From Streptomyces tendae (GTDB lineage: Bacteria; Actinomycetota; Actinomycetes; Streptomycetales; Streptomycetaceae): a stretch of 64,000 nt of DNA. The stretch lies in the NCBI RefSeq assembly GCF_014650435.1, contig NZ_BMUY01000003.1:434001-498000 (forward strand). The letters run 5' to 3'. Every line of letters begins with the position of its first letter. Position 1 is the stretch's first letter. The position numbers were made by a program, and so were the translations under genes. The notes under the pieces were generated by a model. It was not told the origin of the DNA. It worked only from the letters and a program-made list of their open reading frames with translations, and did not search any database. Positions 61,102 through 64,000 of this stretch are shown in pieces.

Positions 61102-61629
61102 TCAGGGAATGACCACCACGGGCCGCTTCGCCCGCTTGGCGAGCCGGCCGGCGACGGAGCCGAAGAGGCGGCCGACCAGGCCGTGGCTGGAGCCGACGAC
61201 GATGGCGTCCGCCTCGTACTCCCGCCCCACCTCCTCGAGTTCGTGGCAGATGTCGCCGCCGCGCTCGACCAGGATCCAGGACACCTCGGCGAGGTAGTCC
61301 GCACACGCCAGCTCCAGACCGAGCACCTCGGTGCGGTGGTCGGGCACGTCGACGAAGACCGGGGGTTCGCAGCCGGCCCACACCGTGGTGGGCAGCCGGT
61401 TGGCGACATGCACGATGACCAGGCCGGAACCGAGCCTGGAGGCCATGCCGATGGCGTAGGCGAGGGCGCGCTCGCTGGAGGTGGAGCCGTCGAAGCCGAC
61501 GACGACGCCGTGCTTGAAGGCTGGGTCGCACGACTGGCGTGGCTCGTCGGCCGCCAGGGGCTCGGCCGCCGTAGGTTCGGCGACGGGCCGCTTGCGGTCC
61601 GCGGGTTCGAAGAATTCGTGACCGGCCAT
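61102..61629 (-). CDS. Universal stress protein (UspA family)
   Basis: This 175-aa single Usp domain has an N-terminal extension of about 38 residues. VVVGFDGSTSSERALAYAIG starts the fold, and the C-terminal IVVGSSHGLVGRLFGSVAGR carries a G-x2-G-x9-G-type ATP-binding pattern in somewhat altered form. Usp proteins respond to starvation or hypoxia in actinobacteria; the ligand (ATP or cAMP) is uncertain. ATG 61629 was chosen because upstream residues have no coding look. It lies opposite the small membrane protein gene, with a 281-bp shared upstream region in which GTGACCG-type repeats occur near 61868. Confidence 0.88.
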   Translation of the reverse strand: MAGHEFFEPADRKRPVAEPTAAEPLAADEPRQSCDPAFKHGVVVGFDGSTSSERALAYAIGMASRLGSGLVIVHVANRLPTTVWAGCEPPVFVDVPDHRTEVLGLELACADYLAEVSWILVERGGDICHELEEVGREYEADAIVVGSSHGLVGRLFGSVAGRLAKRAKRPVVVIP

Positions 61630-61910
61630 GGCTGTCTCGGCGTTTTTATCCTCTATGGGGGACAACAGTGTGCGGCGGAGCTGTGTCCGGTGTGTGTGTC
61701 CGGGAATGGTCTTCCCAACCCCATACCCCCAAGGGTACGGCGGCACGCCTCCTTCGCCCAGATCCCGCGGAGGCTCCCCGCGGGATTCACCGGAGCATGC
61801 CCGAGAGGGCGCCCGTAACGCAATGGTTGCTGCTCTGTACAGGCGGTTTGCACAGGATTCAACTGTCCGTGACCGGTCGTGACCGACACGCCGTCCGGGC
61901 GTTGATCTCC

Positions 61911-62234
61911 ATGCCGCCACCCCAGGGAGCACCCGTGCCAGGACCGCACCGCCGCGCCGAACCGACGTCCGGTCCGTCCGACCGGGACGGCGTCACCGAT
62001 CTCGTCCGCTGGGCGGCTTTCAGCTGCTTCCTCGTCCCCGTCGCGCTCCTCTGGTACGGCGCCTCGTTCGCGGGCGCCGCCGGCACGGCCCTGGGGCTGG
62101 CCGCCGTGACCGGCGTGTGCCGGCTGCTGCTGCGGCGTTCCGAGCGTGTCGCGGCCCGGCCGCGGGCTCGCAGGGGTGGACGGCAGGCTCACAGGGGCGG
62201 GCGGCACACTGGGGAAAACACACCGGTCGACTGA
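61911..62234 (+). CDS. Small membrane protein upstream of adpA, unknown function
   Basis: This 107-aa protein has a Pro-rich N-terminus and two likely membrane helices (VTDLVRWAAFSCFLVPVALL WYGAS; GTALGLAAVTGVCRLLL), followed by a basic, Arg/Gly-rich tail. ATG 61911 is the simplest start; GTGs further upstream (61869) would extend it, with no ribosome binding site to decide. It lies on the same strand as adpA but 386 bp before it. I do not recognise a family. Confidence 0.65.
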   Translation: MPPPQGAPVPGPHRRAEPTSGPSDRDGVTDLVRWAAFSCFLVPVALLWYGASFAGAAGTALGLAAVTGVCRLLLRRSERVAARPRARRGGRQAHRGGRHTGENTPVD

Positions 62235-62620
62235 CCGGTTTCCGCGCACAGTTCCGCTTCTTTTCAGCCAACTTCCGCGGGTGGCGCATCCGCACCCCTC
62301 ACCACCCCCAAACCCCCGTTCCACCTGCACGGAAAGGGTCTCGGGACCCCCTCGCACCCTACGTGGATTGGCCACTGACACAAGGCGCACTTCCCAGGGG
62401 CGCCCCGGAGTGCAACGCTTCGTGATCGACTGCTTCACGCCAAGTTGCCATGTCGACAATGTCCCAAGTGCCGAACCAGCCACCTCGGCGCGGCGGGACA
62501 CAGTAGATTCGATCTTGACCGTCTACGGCGGGGGACTCGTGCAGGACCGAGGGGAAACGTGTTGGAGCGACAGACCCGAAGGGTGAAGGGCGCCGCGACC
62601 ACCGAGGGGGGCTTAGCAGT
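62235..62620. promoter_or_regulatory. Long upstream region of adpA (386 bp, no gene)
   Basis: This holds no convincing reading frame. It is the expected control region of adpA. TAGATT (62504-62509) could be a -10 box, but no good -35 faces it. I could not identify certain sites for AdpA itself or a gamma-butyrolactone receptor by eye. Its length, large for this window, fits complex developmental control. Confidence 0.5.
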
Positions 62621-63820
62621 ATGAGCCACGACTCCGCTGCCGCGCCGGAAGCCGCGGCCCGGAAGCTTTCCGGGCGACGCCGCAAGGAGATCGTCGCGGT
62701 GCTGCTGTTCAGCGGCGGCCCCATCTTCGAGAGTTCCATACCGCTGTCGGTGTTCGGGATCGACCGCCAGGACGCCGGCGTGCCGCGTTACCGGTTGCTG
62801 GTGTGCGCCGGCGAGGAGGGCCCGCTGCGGACCACGGGCGGCCTGGAACTCACCGCGCCGCAGGGGCTGGAGGCGATCTCGCGCGCGGGCACGGTCGTCG
62901 TGCCGGCCTGGCGTTCGATCACCTCGCCGCCCCCCGAGGAGGCGCTCGACGCACTGCGCCGGGCGCACGAGGAGGGTGCCCGCATAGTCGGACTGTGCAC
63001 GGGCGCCTTCGTCCTCGCGGCGGCCGGCCTGCTGGACGGCCGCCCCGCCACCACGCACTGGATGTACGCGCCGACGCTGGCCAAGCGCTATCCGTCGGTG
63101 CACGTCGACCCGCGCGAACTCTTCGTGGACGACGGCGACGTGCTGACGTCCGCGGGCACCGCGGCCGGGATCGACCTGTGCCTGCACATCGTGCGCACGG
63201 ACCACGGCAACGAGGCGGCCGGTGCGCTGGCCCGCCGACTGGTGGTCCCCCCGCGCCGCAGCGGCGGCCAGGAGCGCTACCTCGACAGGTCTTTACCGGA
63301 GGAGATCGGCGCCGACCCGCTCGCCGAGGTCGTCGCCTGGGCGCTGGAGCACCTCCACGAGCAGTTCGACGTGGAGACGCTGGCCGCGCGCGCCTACATG
63401 AGCCGCCGCACCTTCGACCGCAGGTTCCGCTCACTGACGGGCAGCGCCCCGCTGCAGTGGCTGATCACCCAACGGGTGCTCCAGGCGCAGCGGCTCCTGG
63501 AGACGTCGGACTACTCGGTGGACGAGGTCGCGGGCCGCTGCGGCTTCCGCTCGCCGGTCGCCCTGCGCGGCCACTTCCGCCGCCAGCTGGGCTCGTCCCC
63601 GGCCGCCTACCGGGCGGCCTACCGGGCCCGCCGCCCCCAGGGCGACCGCCAGCCCGACCCGGACACCGCCACCGCGGGAGCCCCCCGACCCCTGCCCCCG
63701 TCCGACCCGCCGACCGCCCTCCCCCCGGAGAACGCGGTCCCGTTCCAGACCCGCCGCACCGCCACCCCGATGCCGGCGGGCGCGGCCGGCGTCCCGGGCC
63801 AGCGCAGCGCGGCACCGTGA
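62621..63820 (+). CDS. adpA: AdpA (BldH), AraC/XylS-type developmental regulator
   Basis: This 399-aa protein has a DJ-1/PfpI-like domain (about 25-195: VAVLLFSGGPIFESSIPLSV, IVGLCTGAFVLAAAGLLDGR, DGDVLTSAGTAAGIDLCLHI) and a C-terminal AraC double HTH (about 230-335: LHEQFDVETLAARAYMSRRT, SVDEVAGRCGFRSPVALRGH FRRQLG). AdpA is the master activator of morphological and secondary metabolism genes. ATG 62621 follows a GAGGGGGG stretch. Codon 225, between the two domains, is TTA (63293-63295), making translation depend on the bldA tRNA, the known feedback loop of Streptomyces. A 60-residue Pro-rich tail ends the protein. Confidence 0.96.
   Translation: MSHDSAAAPEAAARKLSGRRRKEIVAVLLFSGGPIFESSIPLSVFGIDRQDAGVPRYRLLVCAGEEGPLRTTGGLELTAPQGLEAISRAGTVVVPAWRSITSPPPEEALDALRRAHEEGARIVGLCTGAFVLAAAGLLDGRPATTHWMYAPTLAKRYPSVHVDPRELFVDDGDVLTSAGTAAGIDLCLHIVRTDHGNEAAGALARRLVVPPRRSGGQERYLDRSLPEEIGADPLAEVVAWALEHLHEQFDVETLAARAYMSRRTFDRRFRSLTGSAPLQWLITQRVLQAQRLLETSDYSVDEVAGRCGFRSPVALRGHFRRQLGSSPAAYRAAYRARRPQGDRQPDPDTATAGAPRPLPPSDPPTALPPENAVPFQTRRTATPMPAGAAGVPGQRSAAP
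63293..63295 (+). other. TTA leucine codon in adpA (bldA dependence)
   Basis: The only leucine TTA I noticed in an annotated coding frame of this window; it lies in the inter-domain linker (DRS-L-PEE), as in the known adpA genes. TTA is read by the developmentally controlled bldA tRNA. Confidence 0.95.
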
Positions 63821-63836
63821 AATGAAGTGACACTCG

Positions 63837-63925
63837 AAACGCCGGACGGGCTGTCTCAGCCCGTCCGGCGTTTGAGGACGAGGCCCGTTCAGGGCCGAAG
63901 CGGGGTTCGGGGGCGGTAGCCCCCG
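63837..63925 (+). terminator. adpA terminator and dispersed repeat (copy 2)
   Basis: A perfect 17-bp stem (63837-63853, 63857-63873) with loop TCT ends in GTTT, then GACGAGGCCCGTTCAGGGCC and a second hairpin CGGGGGC-GGTA-GCCCCCG (63908-63925). From 63857 on it matches the minus strand of 14504-14572 closely. Confidence 0.85.
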
Positions 63926-63984
63926 TGACGCCCGCACCGACACCGGGGACCAAATAAACAGGCGCCCACCGTAAAGTGGCCCGC

Positions 63985-64000
63985 ATGAACGATCGCATGG
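63985..64000 (+). CDS. ornA: Start of the gene after adpA, probably oligoribonuclease (partial)
   Basis: ATG 63985 begins MNDRM and is cut by the window edge. The only support is synteny: in Streptomyces ornA (oligoribonuclease, degrading 2-5 nt RNAs) follows adpA. Five codons cannot prove it. Confidence 0.5.

Noticed and set aside
1..64000. tRNA genes, CRISPR arrays, insertion sequences or prophage
   Set aside because: Reading through the gaps I found no cloverleaf-like sequence, no regularly spaced repeats and no transposase or integrase motifs. A tRNA/Rfam scan would be decisive.

Overview
The window is high-GC actinobacterial DNA with third-codon GC bias, many GTG starts, GTGA/ATGA stop-start overlaps and a single TTA codon in the adpA homologue. 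Gene content and order (desferrioxamine genes, a GH20 hexosaminidase, glmS, adpA, then the start of what is probably ornA) point to a Streptomyces very close to S. coelicolor/S. lividans in this chromosomal core region. I see no tRNA, rRNA, CRISPR array, insertion sequence or phage gene. The species call rests on remembered synteny, not on a search.

Layout. 1-3.7 kb: the end of a membrane protein, a DUF7691 protein, an ArsR-SRPBCC fusion regulator with two palindromic operators in its own promoter region, and an ECF41-type sigma factor (SigJ-like) divergent from its usual carboxymuconolactone-decarboxylase partner. 3.8-9.8 kb: a ribose-type operon (LacI, ABC ATPase, a fused permease-binding protein, ribokinase, ribose pyranase). 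10-15.5 kb: an uncharacterised sugar-catabolic operon (Gfo/Idh oxidoreductase, DUF993 aldolase-like protein, sugar isomerase/epimerase) divergent from a LacI regulator and followed by a second isomerase. 15.5-31 kb: a mixed stretch with GNAT, EamA and LysR genes, a secreted GH3 N-acetylglucosaminidase, a Cys-rich exported protein, a PS-10-like peptidase, a small secreted protein, a full-length fused ABC exporter, a phytase-like esterase, an ArnT/YkcB-like glycosyltransferase and a secreted endonuclease I.

31-33.8 kb: the most interesting locus. An NB-ARC/TPR (NLR-like) ATPase overlaps by 4 bp a 139-aa protein with a hydrophobic N-terminus. The short protein ends with, and the NLR begins with, the same approximately 20-residue motif (ARIYQ-x-G-x-DQ). 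This is the layout of bacterial amyloid-signalling effector/NLR pairs, which are candidate cell-death or antiphage systems.

33.8-47.2 kb: an ureohydrolase plus TPP-enzyme operon (possibly the 2-ketoarginine/guanidinobutyrate route), a phosphatase, a CDF metal transporter, an acyl-CoA thioesterase and dehydrogenase, and then a TetR regulator divergent from a complete leucine/isovalerate operon (methylcrotonyl-CoA carboxylase beta and alpha, HMG-CoA lyase, isovaleryl-CoA dehydrogenase-like). Two matching palindromes lie between TetR and the operon. 47.2-54.5 kb: iron-box-controlled desE, desF and desABCD for ferrioxamine uptake, reduction and synthesis. 54.5-64 kb: GH20 hexosaminidase, DUF4429/SHOCT protein, Tat-exported phosphoesterase, glmS2, a universal stress protein, and the developmental regulator adpA (bldH) with its bldA-dependent TTA codon. 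A repeat-type terminator follows, closely matching one at 14.5 kb, and then the start of probable ornA.

Several threads recur: catabolic operons each beside a local repressor with visible operators, iron acquisition, and amino-sugar metabolism (GH3, GH20, GlmS) close to a developmental master regulator.
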